Positions 1-6,598 of a stretch of DNA of 7,093 nucleotides are shown piece after piece; the first letter of the stretch is position 1, and every line of letters begins with the position of its first letter. Both the position numbers and the translations under genes were made by a program. This DNA is from Proteobacteria bacterium SG_bin9. GTDB lineage: Bacteria > Pseudomonadota > Alphaproteobacteria > Rhizobiales > Xanthobacteraceae. The notes beneath the pieces are model-generated. The model worked only from the letters and a program-made list of their open reading frames with translations, did not search any database and had not been told where the DNA came from. Location: NCBI GenBank assembly GCA_002083525.1, contig LWDM01000044.1, positions 13,860 through 20,952 of the forward strand, in the 5' to 3' direction.

Positions 1-1613
1 TCACCGGCGGCGTGGTTTCCTCGCTCGGCAAAGGTCTGGCATCGGCGGCTCTCGGAGCCCTGCTGCAGGCACGAGGCTACAAAGTCCGCCTTCGCAAGCT
101 CGATCCCTACCTCAACCTCGATCCCGGAACGATGTCGCCGTACCAGCACGGCGAAGTTTTCGTGACCGACGACGGCGCCGAGACCGATCTCGATCTCGGC
201 CACTACGAGCGCTTCACCGGACGGCCTGCGACCAAGCAGGACAACATCACGACCGGGCGCATCTATCAGGACATCCTGACCAAGGAACGGCGCGGCGACT
301 ATCTCGGCGCGACCATTCAGGTCATTCCGCACGTCACCAACGCCATCAAGGACTTCATCCGTAACGGCAACGATGAGTACGACTTCGTGCTGTGCGAAGT
401 GGGTGGCACTGTCGGCGACATCGAAGGCCTGCCGTTCTTCGAGGCCATCCGCCAGGTGAAAAACGACCTGCCGCGCGGCGACGTGATCTACATCCATCTG
501 ACGCTCTTGCCGTACATCCCGAGCGCCGGAGAACTGAAGACCAAGCCGACGCAGCATTCCGTGAAAGAACTGCGCTCGATCGGTATCCAGCCGGACATCC
601 TGCTGTGCCGCACCGATCGCGAAATCCCGAAGGAAGAGCGCCGCAAGCTCGGCCTGTTCTGCAACGTGCGCGAAAGCGCCGTGATCGAGGCGAGGGACGT
701 CGACAACATCTACGCTGTTCCTGAGGCCTATCACGCCGCCGGTCTCGACGATGAGGTGCTCGCCGCGTTCGGCATTCCGAACGAGAAGCCGCCGGCGCTG
801 CAAAGCTGGAATCGCATCAACGAGCGCGTGCGCACGCCCGAAGGTGCGGTGACCATTGCCGTTGTCGGCAAGTACACCGGCATGAAGGATGCCTACAAAT
901 CGCTCATTGAGGCGCTGGCGCACGGCGGCATCGCCAACAAGGTCAAGGTCAACCTCGACTGGATCGAGAGCGAGGTGTTCGAGCGCGAGGACCCGACGCC
1001 GTTCCTCGAGCATGTGAACGGCATTCTGGTGCCAGGCGGGTTCGGCCAGCGCGGCGCCGAGGGCAAGATTCGCGCGGCGCAGTTCGCGCGCGAGCGCGAC
1101 GTGCCGTATTTCGGCATCTGTTTCGGCATGCAGATGGCAGTGATCGAGGCCGCGCGTAATCTGGTCGGCATCGAGAACGCCAACTCGACCGAGTTCGGCC
1201 CGACCGACGAACCGCTGGTCGGTCTGATGACCGAATGGCTGCGCGGCAATGAACTGGAGAAGCGATCGAGGGCCGGCGACCTCGGCGGCACCATGCGGCT
1301 CGGCGCGTATCCGGCGGCGCTGAAGCGCGGCAGCCGCGTCTCGAAAATCTACGGCGATGCGCTGGAGATCTCAGAGCGGCATCGTCACCGCTACGAGGTC
1401 AACACCGCCTACAAGGATCGCCTCGAACAGCACGGCCTGCGCTTTTCGGGCCTCTCGCCGGACGGCGTGCTGCCCGAGATCGTCGAATACGAGGACCATC
1501 CCTGGTTCATCGGCGTGCAGTATCACCCCGAGCTGAAATCGCGGCCGTTCGAGCCGCATCCGCTGTTTGCCTCCTTCATCGAGGCGGCGGTCGAGCGCAG
1601 CCGGCTGGTCTAA
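1..1613 (+). CDS. pyrG: CTP synthase (glutamine-hydrolysing), 5'-partial
   Basis: PyrG makes CTP from UTP, ATP and glutamine in the cytoplasm, the last step of de novo pyrimidine nucleotide synthesis. The frame is open from base 3 (T-G-G-V-V-S-S-L-G-K-G-L), the nearly invariant N-terminal P-loop region. By homology only about seven residues precede the window, so the GTG at 12 is internal; the full protein would be about 543 aa, normal for the family. Synthetase-domain motifs visible: TDDGAETDLDLGHYERF, the EVGGTVGDIE acidic site, and KTKPTQHSVKELR for UTP binding. The C-terminal class I glutamine amidotransferase domain shows LVPGGFGQRG, the nucleophile in GICFGMQ (Cys codon 1119-1121, about residue 380) and the His/Glu pair in QYHPE (His codon 1524-1526, about residue 515). 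The catalytic set is complete, so the enzyme should be active. No T-tract hairpin was seen after the TAA stop. Confidence 0.98.
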   Translation, partial: TGGVVSSLGKGLASAALGALLQARGYKVRLRKLDPYLNLDPGTMSPYQHGEVFVTDDGAETDLDLGHYERFTGRPATKQDNITTGRIYQDILTKERRGDYLGATIQVIPHVTNAIKDFIRNGNDEYDFVLCEVGGTVGDIEGLPFFEAIRQVKNDLPRGDVIYIHLTLLPYIPSAGELKTKPTQHSVKELRSIGIQPDILLCRTDREIPKEERRKLGLFCNVRESAVIEARDVDNIYAVPEAYHAAGLDDEVLAAFGIPNEKPPALQSWNRINERVRTPEGAVTIAVVGKYTGMKDAYKSLIEALAHGGIANKVKVNLDWIESEVFEREDPTPFLEHVNGILVPGGFGQRGAEGKIRAAQFARERDVPYFGICFGMQMAVIEAARNLVGIENANSTEFGPTDEPLVGLMTEWLRGNELEKRSRAGDLGGTMRLGAYPAALKRGSRVSKIYGDALEISERHRHRYEVNTAYKDRLEQHGLRFSGLSPDGVLPEIVEYEDHPWFIGVQYHPELKSRPFEPHPLFASFIEAAVERSRLV

Positions 1614-1660
1614 CGTCTGGCGGGCCGCGTTGGAGTGGTATTCTGACGTTATTCATGTCC

Positions 1661-1689
1661 TTGTCTCGCAGGCTCAACTCGTCTGTAAT
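1661..1689 (+). promoter_or_regulatory. Candidate sigma-70-type promoter upstream of the caspase-like gene
   Basis: TTGTCT (1661-1666) matches the -35 consensus at four of six positions. Exactly 17 bases later TGTAAT (1684-1689) matches the -10 consensus at five of six. Transcription would start near 1696, about 45 bases before the ATG at 1743. The site lies in the only sizeable gap between pyrG and the next four genes, so it could serve the caspase-like gene and those downstream. This is a consensus match by eye only; alphaproteobacterial promoters are poorly conserved, so it is tentative. Confidence 0.35.
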
Positions 1690-1734
1690 CGGGCGGTTCG
1701 CCATCCGCTTTTGAATCCAATTTGAGCCTGCGAG
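1665..1734. repeat. Perfect 13-bp inverted repeat flanking a 44-base spacer
   Basis: The left arm CTCGCAGGCTCAA (1665-1677) is the exact reverse complement of the right arm TTGAGCCTGCGAG (1722-1734), with bases 1678-1721 between. The spacer contains a smaller pairing, GGCG (1692-1695) with CGCC (1699-1702), so a branched fold is possible. The right arm runs into the Shine-Dalgarno stretch (1732-1739) of the caspase-like gene. The left arm sits in the spacer of the candidate promoter. If transcription starts upstream of 1665, the pairing could hide the ribosome site; if it starts near 1696, the repeat can act only as DNA, for example as a split operator. The repeat itself is certain; its function is inference. 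Confidence 0.6.
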
Positions 1735-1742
1735 GGGAGCCC

Positions 1743-2546
1743 ATGCCGATACCCCGTTTGCTTCTGATTTTGATTGCGACTTTTTTCGCTTTTGGTGATG
1801 CGCAGGCAAAAATTGAGAAAGTGCCGCCGCCCAATCACAACAACCGGCGGGCGCTGGTGATCGGCAACGACGACTACAAGAACCTTCCGAAACAGCAACG
1901 CGCGATCAACGACGCGCGCGCCGTCGGCGAAGCCATGACCAGGATCGGCTTTGATGTGACGGTGGCGACGAATCTCTCGCGCGAAGGGACGTTCGCCGCG
2001 GTGAAGGCCTTTGCCGAGACGCTTTACAGCGGCGATACCGCTTTCGTGTTCTACGCCGGGCAGGCGTTCGCTGCGGGCGGTGCAGAATATCTGGTCCCGG
2101 TCGATGCGTCGGGAGCGATGGATGTCGATGCCGTGGCCGATGCCAGTCTCGCCTTCGATGAGGTGATCGCGAGCGTCATGCAGGCCTCGCCCGCGCGGCT
2201 CGTGCTGGTTGTTGACGGTTGCCGCGATAATCCCTTCCGCACGTCGCCGCGATCCCGGCTCACATCCGGCCTTGCCACAGGCGCCACGGAAAATGTCTTC
2301 GTGATTTTCTCGACCAGCATCGGGCAGACCGCCTTCGAGTCCCTAGCGGGTAACGACACTGACCCCAACTCCCTGTTCACGCGGGAGTTCGTCAAGATCG
2401 TCGGCAGGCCCGGGCAAAATCTGATCGAATTGGCTAAGGAGCTGCGCAAAAATGTGTCCGCTCTTGCCACGAGCGCAGGTCAGCGCCAGATACCTGCTTA
2501 CTTCGACGCGCTGAGCGATCACTACGCACTGCTCCCGGCGAAATAA
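1743..2546 (+). CDS. Exported caspase-fold (peptidase C14-like) protein, probably lacking catalytic His
   Basis: This 267-aa protein belongs to the bacterial caspase/metacaspase-like C14 group. The ATG at 1743 follows the purine-rich GAGGGGAG (1732-1739); an in-frame TTG at 1722 would put the ribosome site inside the gene. Residues 1-22 look like a Sec signal peptide: a basic start, a hydrophobic core LLLILIATFFAFG, and a cleavage site after DAQA, so export to the periplasm is expected. The p20-like core begins at RRALVIGNDDY and continues to DGCRDNPF, which holds the expected Cys (residue 160). The strand that normally ends in the catalytic GHG motif reads FVFYAGQAF, with Gln at residue 107 (codon CAG 2061-2063), followed by the usual EYLVPVDA. 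The p10-like end has LFTREFVKIV and AYFDALSDHYALLP. Without the His it is probably an inactive binding or scaffold homologue; this is inference. It lies 45 bases upstream of the NIPSNAP gene. Confidence 0.85.
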   Translation: MPIPRLLLILIATFFAFGDAQAKIEKVPPPNHNNRRALVIGNDDYKNLPKQQRAINDARAVGEAMTRIGFDVTVATNLSREGTFAAVKAFAETLYSGDTAFVFYAGQAFAAGGAEYLVPVDASGAMDVDAVADASLAFDEVIASVMQASPARLVLVVDGCRDNPFRTSPRSRLTSGLATGATENVFVIFSTSIGQTAFESLAGNDTDPNSLFTREFVKIVGRPGQNLIELAKELRKNVSALATSAGQRQIPAYFDALSDHYALLPAK

Positions 2547-2591
2547 CGTAACGGGTCTGTCACCAGAAACTCAAGAAACGGAGAAACGCCG

Positions 2592-2918
2592 ATGATCTAT
2601 GAAATGCGCGTCTATCACTGTGTTCCGAACCGCTTGCCGGCACTGCTGAAGCGCTTCGAGAACACGACGCTGAAGTTGTGGGAGAAGCACGGCATCCGGC
2701 AGGCCGGATTCTTCACCACCATCATTGGTTTGTCCAACCAGGAACTGACGTACTTCCTCGCATGGGAATCCATGGCCGAGCGCGAGAAGAAGTGGGCAGC
2801 GTTCATGACCGATCCGGACTGGATGGCCGCGCGCGCGAAAAGCGAGGAAGACGGTCCGATCATCTCCAACATCGTCAGCCAGTTCCTGCAGCCGACCGCT
2901 TTTTCGGCTGTGAAGTAA
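2592..2918 (+). CDS. NIPSNAP family protein
   Basis: This 108-aa protein matches the NIPSNAP pattern: the opening MIYEMRVYHCVPNRLPALLKRF, then a central W-KHGI-QAGFFTT segment, then LTYFLAWESMAEREKKWAAFMTDPDW. The family folds as a ferredoxin-like dimeric alpha/beta barrel; bacterial members are small soluble proteins of mostly unknown function, and no catalytic residue can be assigned here. It has no signal peptide or membrane segment. The start is supported by GGAG (2580-2583) eight bases before the ATG. The TAA stop is two bases before the next gene's ATG, so translation of the pair is probably coupled. Shared work with the VOC protein, such as handling a small reactive metabolite, is a guess from context. 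Confidence 0.9.
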   Translation: MIYEMRVYHCVPNRLPALLKRFENTTLKLWEKHGIRQAGFFTTIIGLSNQELTYFLAWESMAEREKKWAAFMTDPDWMAARAKSEEDGPIISNIVSQFLQPTAFSAVK

Positions 2919-2920
2919 CG

Positions 2921-3784
2921 ATGCCGAACGGCCTCGATCACATTGTCCACATGGTGGCGGATCTCGACGCGGGCGAGGCGTTCTATCGCCGTGCCGGCTT
3001 CATCGTGTCGAACCGCAACAAGCATCCGTGGGGCACGCACAACCACATCATCCAGTGCGATGGCGTGTACATCGAGCTGCTCGGCATCGGCGAGCCGGAG
3101 AAGATTCCGGCGGAGCGGCCGGGATCGTTTTCATTCGGTGCCTACAACCGCGACTTCGCCGAGAAGGGCGACGGGCTGTCGATGCTGCTGATGAACAGCC
3201 GCGACGCCAAAGCGGATATGCAGGCGTTCCGGAACGCCGGCATCAGCGACTATGAGGTGTTCGACTTCGCCCGCGAGGGCAAGCGCGCCGACGGCACGAC
3301 TGTGAAGCTCGCGTTCTCGTTGGCCTATGCCGGCGATCCGCAGTCGCCCGCGTGCGGCTTCGCCGTCTGCCAGCATCACTTCCCGGAAAATTTCTGGAAT
3401 GCATCGCTGCAGCAGCACGACAACGGCGCACGAAAGATCGCCGGCGTCGTCTTCGTCGCCGATCATCCGGACGAGCATCGCGCATTTCTGTCCGCTTATG
3501 CGGGCGTGGAGGCAAAGCCGCATGCATCCGGCCTTGCGTTGGCCACGCCGCGCGGCGATCTCGACGTGATGACGCCGCATGCCTTCCGCGAACGATACGG
3601 CGTAATGCCCGCCGTTCATGGCCCGGGCCTATCGCTCGCCGCGATCTGTTTTGGGGCCATCGGCCTCGATCAGGTGGAAGCCGCGCTTGCGGCAAGCGAC
3701 ATCGAGGCCCATCGCCACGAGGGGCGGATCGTTGTTCCGCCGCAGGCCGCGCATGGCGCGGCGCTGATATTTGAGCCGCTCTAA
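2921..3784 (+). CDS. VOC superfamily / glyoxalase-like domain protein
   Basis: This 287-aa soluble protein of the vicinal oxygen chelate superfamily most resembles the Glyoxalase_3-like group. The N-terminal module starts LDHIVHMVADLDAGEAFYRRAGF (candidate metal ligand His7) and continues to GVYIELLG (candidate ligand Glu52). A conserved CQHHFPENFW segment (His152/His153) supplies another likely ligand. A second, weaker beta-alpha-beta module follows from about residue 172 (KIAGVVFVADHPDEHRAFLSAYAG) to the end. Substrate and reaction are unknown; the superfamily includes lyases, dioxygenases, isomerases and resistance proteins. The ATG at 2921 was chosen because the longer open frame back to 2678 lies wholly across the NIPSNAP gene in another frame and does not look like VOC sequence. 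Only a weak GAAG (2912-2915) precedes this start, consistent with translational coupling to the gene ending two bases earlier. Confidence 0.88.
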   Translation: MPNGLDHIVHMVADLDAGEAFYRRAGFIVSNRNKHPWGTHNHIIQCDGVYIELLGIGEPEKIPAERPGSFSFGAYNRDFAEKGDGLSMLLMNSRDAKADMQAFRNAGISDYEVFDFAREGKRADGTTVKLAFSLAYAGDPQSPACGFAVCQHHFPENFWNASLQQHDNGARKIAGVVFVADHPDEHRAFLSAYAGVEAKPHASGLALATPRGDLDVMTPHAFRERYGVMPAVHGPGLSLAAICFGAIGLDQVEAALAASDIEAHRHEGRIVVPPQAAHGAALIFEPL

Positions 3785-3845
3785 GGGTTGATCCGGCGCG
3801 GATGGCCCGGCATGGTCGGCGCGCTTTGAGTAACTCGGACGTTCC

Positions 3846-3852
3846 GGAAGGA
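3846..3852 (+). promoter_or_regulatory. Ribosome binding site that favours a TTG start for kdsA
   Basis: GGAAGGA lies six bases before an in-frame TTG at 3859-3861. The longer alternative, the ATG at 3802, has only AAGGG (3783-3787) about 14 bases upstream, which is poorly spaced. The site therefore supports starting kdsA at 3859. Confidence 0.6.
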
Positions 3853-3858
3853 TTTCGC

Positions 3859-4695
3859 TTGCCTCTCTCTGCTGCATCGACCGTCAAGGCCGGTTCCGTC
3901 AGCTTCGGCAACACGCTGCCGCTCGCCGTGATCGCCGGGCCGTGCCAGCTCGAGAGCCGTGCGCATGCGCTCGAGACCGCATCGGCGCTGAAAGAAATCG
4001 CCGGTCGCCTCAAGATCGGCCTCGTCTACAAGACGTCGTTCGACAAGGCGAACCGCACCAGCGTTTCGAGCGCACGCGGGCTCGGTCTCGAACAATCGCT
4101 GCCGATCTTCGCGGAGATCAAGTCCTCGCTCGGACTGCCCGTGCTCACCGACGTGCACGAAATCGCGCAATGTGCCGAAGCCGCCCAGGCGGTCGATGTG
4201 TTGCAGATCCCGGCGTTTCTGTGCCGGCAGACCGATCTGCTGGTCGCGGCCGCAAAAACGGGCAAGGTCGTCAACGTCAAGAAAGGCCAGTTCCTCGCGC
4301 CGTGGGACATGGCCAATGTGGTCGGCAAGATTACCAGCGGCGGCAACGCCAATGTGCTCGTCACCGAGCGCGGCGCCTCGTTCGGTTACAACACGCTCGT
4401 CTCCGACATGCGTGCGCTGCCGATCCTTGCGCGCACCACCGGCGCGCCGGTGATCTTCGACGCCACCCATTCGGTGCAGCAGCCGGGCGGGAAGGGCACG
4501 TCCTCCGGAGGCGAGCGCGAGTTCGTGCCGGTGCTGGCGCGCGCCGCTGTTTCAGTCGGTGTCGCCGGTGTGTTTATCGAAACCCACCCCGATCCGGACA
4601 ACGCGCCGTCCGACGGCCCTAACATGGTGCCGCTGAAGGAGTTCGAGGGGCTGGTGAAGCGCTTGATGGCGTTCGACGCGCTGGCCAAGAGCTAA
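3859..4695 (+). CDS. kdsA: 3-deoxy-8-phosphooctulonate (KDO-8-P) synthase, metal-dependent class
   Basis: KdsA condenses phosphoenolpyruvate with arabinose 5-phosphate to give KDO 8-phosphate for the lipopolysaccharide inner core, in the cytoplasm. Motifs run the full TIM-barrel length: IAGPCQLES, KTSFDKANRTS, LQIPAFLCRQTDL, NVKKGQFLAPWDM, TERGASFGYNTLVSDM, FDATHSVQQPGG and FIETHPDPDNAPSDGPNM. The Cys in GPC (residue 29 from this start), together with the His of ATH, Glu of IETHP and Asp of SDG, matches the metal-ligand set known from Aquifex-type enzymes; E. coli KdsA has Asn at the Cys position. From the TTG at 3859 the protein is 278 aa, close to the usual 280 or so. The ATG at 3802 would add 19 poorly conserved-looking residues (297 aa) and has a worse ribosome site, but cannot be excluded. 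The gene is 74 bases after the VOC stop and 60 before the MFS ATG. Confidence 0.95.
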   Translation: MPLSAASTVKAGSVSFGNTLPLAVIAGPCQLESRAHALETASALKEIAGRLKIGLVYKTSFDKANRTSVSSARGLGLEQSLPIFAEIKSSLGLPVLTDVHEIAQCAEAAQAVDVLQIPAFLCRQTDLLVAAAKTGKVVNVKKGQFLAPWDMANVVGKITSGGNANVLVTERGASFGYNTLVSDMRALPILARTTGAPVIFDATHSVQQPGGKGTSSGGEREFVPVLARAAVSVGVAGVFIETHPDPDNAPSDGPNMVPLKEFEGLVKRLMAFDALAKS

Positions 4696-4755
4696 AGCGC
4701 GGCAGCCAAGCAATCCAGCATTGCGGCAGGTGCGGATTGCGCCGCTGCGTCCGCA

Positions 4756-5976
4756 ATGACATCGGTGGTCGATCAGAGTCCGTCCTGCCGAGCAATGCCG
4801 CCGCTTCTCACCATCATCGCCATGTCGACCTTCGCTGCAGCCCTGTCGGCGCGCGCGGTCGAACCGGTGTTGCCGCAGATCGGCAACGATCTGTCCGTGA
4901 GCATCGCAATCGCGGCCGGACTGTCGGCGGCGAACGCGCTCACCTTCGCGCTGGTGCAGCCGTTTCTCGGCGCGCTGGCCGACCTCTTCGGCAAGGCGCG
5001 GCTCGTCGTCGTCTGCCTGATCGTGCTGGCGGTCGCCAACGCCGCCGGCGCGTTCGCGACATCGTACTCGATGCTGTTCGCGACCCGTATTCTCGCCGGC
5101 GTTGGCGCGGGCGGCGTCTTCCCGATCGCCATGGGGCTGACCAGCGATCTCGTGCCGACGCATCAGCGCCAGATCGCCATGGGCCGCGTGCTTGGCGGCG
5201 CGATGATCGGCAATCTGCTCGGCGCGACATTCTCCGGCATCATCGGCGACTTCGTCGGCTGGCGCGGCGTCCTGCTCTTGCTCGGCGCCCTGGTGATGAT
5301 CGCCTCGTTCGCGGTCGCCTACGGCTTTCGCGGCGTGCTCTCCGGAACCGTGCAGCGGGTGCCGCTGTCGCAGCTCAAGCAGGGCTACCAGACCATTCTC
5401 GCCAATCCGAACGCGCGCGTGTGTTTCACCGCGGTGTTCATCGAGGGGCTGTGCATCCTCGGTCTGTTTCCGTTCGTCGCGGCGTTTCTCGCCGATCTCG
5501 GCGAACCGCGCCTCTCGATCGCAGGCGTCGTCATCGCTGGCTTCGCCGTCGGCGGGCTTTGCTACACGCTGACTGTCTCGCGGCTGCTGCCGCGGCTCGG
5601 CGTCAACGGCATGATGATCGGCGGCGGGCTGCTCGCCGGCACGCAGCTCGCGTTCGTGGCGTTCGGCGCACCATGGCCCTGGCAGCTCGTGAGCTTCTTT
5701 CTGATGGGCTGGGGCTTCTATTCGCTGCACGGATCGCTGCAGATTTTCTCGAGCGACCTCGCGCCGGAAGCGCGCGCATCGGCGCTGGCGATCCATTCCT
5801 TTTTCTTTTTCATGGGACAGGCGGCAGGGCCGGTGATCTACGGTTTCGGGCTCGCGCATTTCGGCAAGACGGCGACGATGCTGATCAGCGCCACGATCGT
5901 GATTACGCTCGGCTTCGTCTGCGCGCGGCTGCTGCACCAGCAGCCGACCGGTCCCGAGGATATGGCGGATATCTAA
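4756..5976 (+). CDS. Major facilitator superfamily transporter (probable efflux type)
   Basis: This 406-aa inner-membrane protein has the length and hydrophobic pattern of a 12-helix MFS carrier. Helix 1 lies at about residues 14-35, followed by the EPVLPQIGNDL loop typical of drug/sugar efflux members. Helix 2 leads into motif A, GALADLFGKARL (residues 72-83), close to the family consensus with Asp76 and Gly79 kept. Helix 4 carries TRILAGVGAGGVFPIAMGL, followed by the LVPTHQRQIAMGRVLGGAMIGNLLG segment into helix 5. A hydrophilic central loop covers about 190-220 and a second six-helix half extends to about 395. The substrate is not predictable. The start is uncertain: ATG 4756 and ATG 4795 (residue 14) both lack a good Shine-Dalgarno, and the second would begin right at helix 1. 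It follows kdsA by 60 bases and ends ten bases from the convergent queF stop. Confidence 0.92.
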   Translation: MTSVVDQSPSCRAMPPLLTIIAMSTFAAALSARAVEPVLPQIGNDLSVSIAIAAGLSAANALTFALVQPFLGALADLFGKARLVVVCLIVLAVANAAGAFATSYSMLFATRILAGVGAGGVFPIAMGLTSDLVPTHQRQIAMGRVLGGAMIGNLLGATFSGIIGDFVGWRGVLLLLGALVMIASFAVAYGFRGVLSGTVQRVPLSQLKQGYQTILANPNARVCFTAVFIEGLCILGLFPFVAAFLADLGEPRLSIAGVVIAGFAVGGLCYTLTVSRLLPRLGVNGMMIGGGLLAGTQLAFVAFGAPWPWQLVSFFLMGWGFYSLHGSLQIFSSDLAPEARASALAIHSFFFFMGQAAGPVIYGFGLAHFGKTATMLISATIVITLGFVCARLLHQQPTGPEDMADI

Positions 5977-5986
5977 GCGGGTGAGT

Positions 5987-6445
5987 TTAACCGCGCCCGC
6001 GATAGGGCGGCACGCCCTGATCCGGCAGCCACAGTCCCTTCGGCAGCGTGCCCGTCTGCCAGAACACGTCGATCGGCATGCCGCCGCGCGGATACCAATA
6101 GCCGCCGATACGGAAGAACTTTGGCTTGATCTCGCGCACGATGCGCTTGCCGATCGCGATCGTGCAGTCTTCGTGAAAACCGCCGTGATTGCGGAAGCTC
6201 GCGAGATAGAGTTTCAGCGATTTCGATTCGATCAGCGACTTGTTCGGCACGTAGTCAATAACGAGGTGCGCGAAATCCGGCTGGCCGGTGACGGGACAGA
6301 GCGCGGTGAATTCCGGCGCGGTGAAGCGGACGAGATAGTTCTCGCCCGCTTGCGGATTGGGCACCGCGTCGAGCTGCGCCTCGTCCGGCGTCTTCGGCCA
6401 CACGGTGGCCTTGCCGAGCTGCAATGACTTCTTCGTCTTCGCCAT
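5987..6445 (-). CDS. queF: NADPH-dependent 7-cyano-7-deazaguanine (preQ0) reductase, unimodular type
   Basis: QueF reduces the nitrile of preQ0 to the aminomethyl of preQ1 with two NADPH, a cytoplasmic step of queuosine synthesis for tRNA wobble position 34. The 152-aa length fits the short, single-T-fold form (as in Bacillus subtilis), not the double-length E. coli form. The nitrile-attacking Cys is Cys50 in FTALCPVTGQPDF, with Asp57 seven residues on, the spacing known for the family. The signature ESKSLKLY (Glu73 onward) is the QueF NADPH motif, and FHEDC (His91, Glu92) is the substrate-binding pair. The start at 6445 (MAKTKKSLQLG) is chosen from homology. The frame stays open far upstream, across eno on the other strand, but that part is not QueF-like. 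The nearest AGGA is about 15 bases from the ATG, so the ribosome site is weak. No other queuosine gene is in the window. Confidence 0.95.
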   Translation of the reverse strand: MAKTKKSLQLGKATVWPKTPDEAQLDAVPNPQAGENYLVRFTAPEFTALCPVTGQPDFAHLVIDYVPNKSLIESKSLKLYLASFRNHGGFHEDCTIAIGKRIVREIKPKFFRIGGYWYPRGGMPIDVFWQTGTLPKGLWLPDQGVPPYRGRG

Positions 6446-6465
6446 GGATGTTTCTGGATGTCCTG

Positions 6466-6480
6466 TTGCTGACGCAGCAA
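6466..6480. repeat. Small perfect inverted repeat in the queF leader
   Basis: TTGCTG (6466-6471) and CAGCAA (6475-6480) are reverse complements separated by ACG. On the queF strand it lies 20 bases before the ATG and directly before the weak AGGA, so it could form a tight hairpin in the leader or be a short operator. There is no T-tract, so it is not a terminator. It may be chance. Confidence 0.4.
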
Positions 6481-6510
6481 TGAGCGCAGCCGGGCATCCC
6501 GTCAACCCAT

Positions 6511-6524
6511 TGCGGGAGCCCGCA
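6511..6524. repeat. 14-base near-palindrome between queF and eno
   Basis: TGCGGG (6511-6516) and CCCGCA (6519-6524) are reverse complements with only AG between. The tight spacing suits a dimeric DNA-binding site better than an RNA hairpin. It is 66 bases from the queF ATG and just over 100 from the eno ATG. The regulator, if any, is unknown. Confidence 0.4.
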
Positions 6525-6537
6525 TGACCGTGGCTTT

Positions 6538-6567
6538 CCCGCCCATCAGGAATGATCATGATGCGGG
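6538..6567. repeat. Imperfect inverted repeat just upstream of the candidate eno promoter
   Basis: CCCG (6538-6541) plus CATCA (6544-6548) can pair with TGATGCGGG (6559-6567), leaving a two-base bulge and a ten-base loop. The loop overlaps an eight-base palindrome ATGATCAT (6552-6559). The repeat ends two bases before the TTCACA box proposed as the eno -35, a typical place for an activator or repressor site. The function is inference. Confidence 0.3.
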
Positions 6568-6569
6568 CG

Positions 6570-6598
6570 TTCACATTTGCCTGCGCCCCGTGTATACG
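6570..6598 (+). promoter_or_regulatory. Candidate sigma-70-type promoter for eno
   Basis: TTCACA (6570-6575, five of six matches to the -35 consensus) and TATACG (6593-6598, four of six to the -10) are separated by 17 bases. A start near 6605 would give a short leader of about 25 bases containing the ribosome site GAAAGGA (6612-6618), ten bases before the eno ATG. This is a match by eye only, supported by its position in the intergenic region. Confidence 0.45.

Noticed and set aside
1713..1717. A GANTC (CcrM methylation) site upstream of the caspase-like gene
   Set aside because: GANTC occurs many times across this window inside genes, so one copy here carries no regulatory weight.
2678..2920. 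An 81-codon N-terminal extension of the VOC gene
   Set aside because: It lies inside the NIPSNAP gene in another frame, and VOC homology starts at the ATG at 2921.
4696..4755. A GCGGC/GCCGC pairing (4723-4727 with 4741-4745) as a kdsA terminator
   Set aside because: The stem is only five base pairs with a 13-base loop and no following T-tract.
4552..5937. A 461-codon open frame on the minus strand across kdsA's end and the MFS gene
   Set aside because: Its product is a low-complexity run of Arg, Glu, Asp, His and Ala, typical of the antisense of GC-rich coding DNA. It recalls no family, and the plus-strand MFS and KdsA readings are unmistakable.
4737..5984. A 415-codon plus-strand frame overlapping the MFS gene
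   Set aside because: It is Arg-rich and has no recognisable domain or membrane pattern; the frame at 4756-5976 gives a clear MFS carrier.
6476..6505. A queF promoter on the minus strand with TTGACG as -35 (6505-6500)
   Set aside because: The -35 box is good, but no hexamer at 16-18 bases spacing resembles a -10 element (best CATTGC or ATTGCT), so it was not listed.
6446..6530. A preQ1 riboswitch in the queF leader
   Set aside because: Neither the small C-rich stem-loop with A-rich tail of class I nor a class II-like pattern is visible; only the 6-bp hairpin at 6466-6480 is present.
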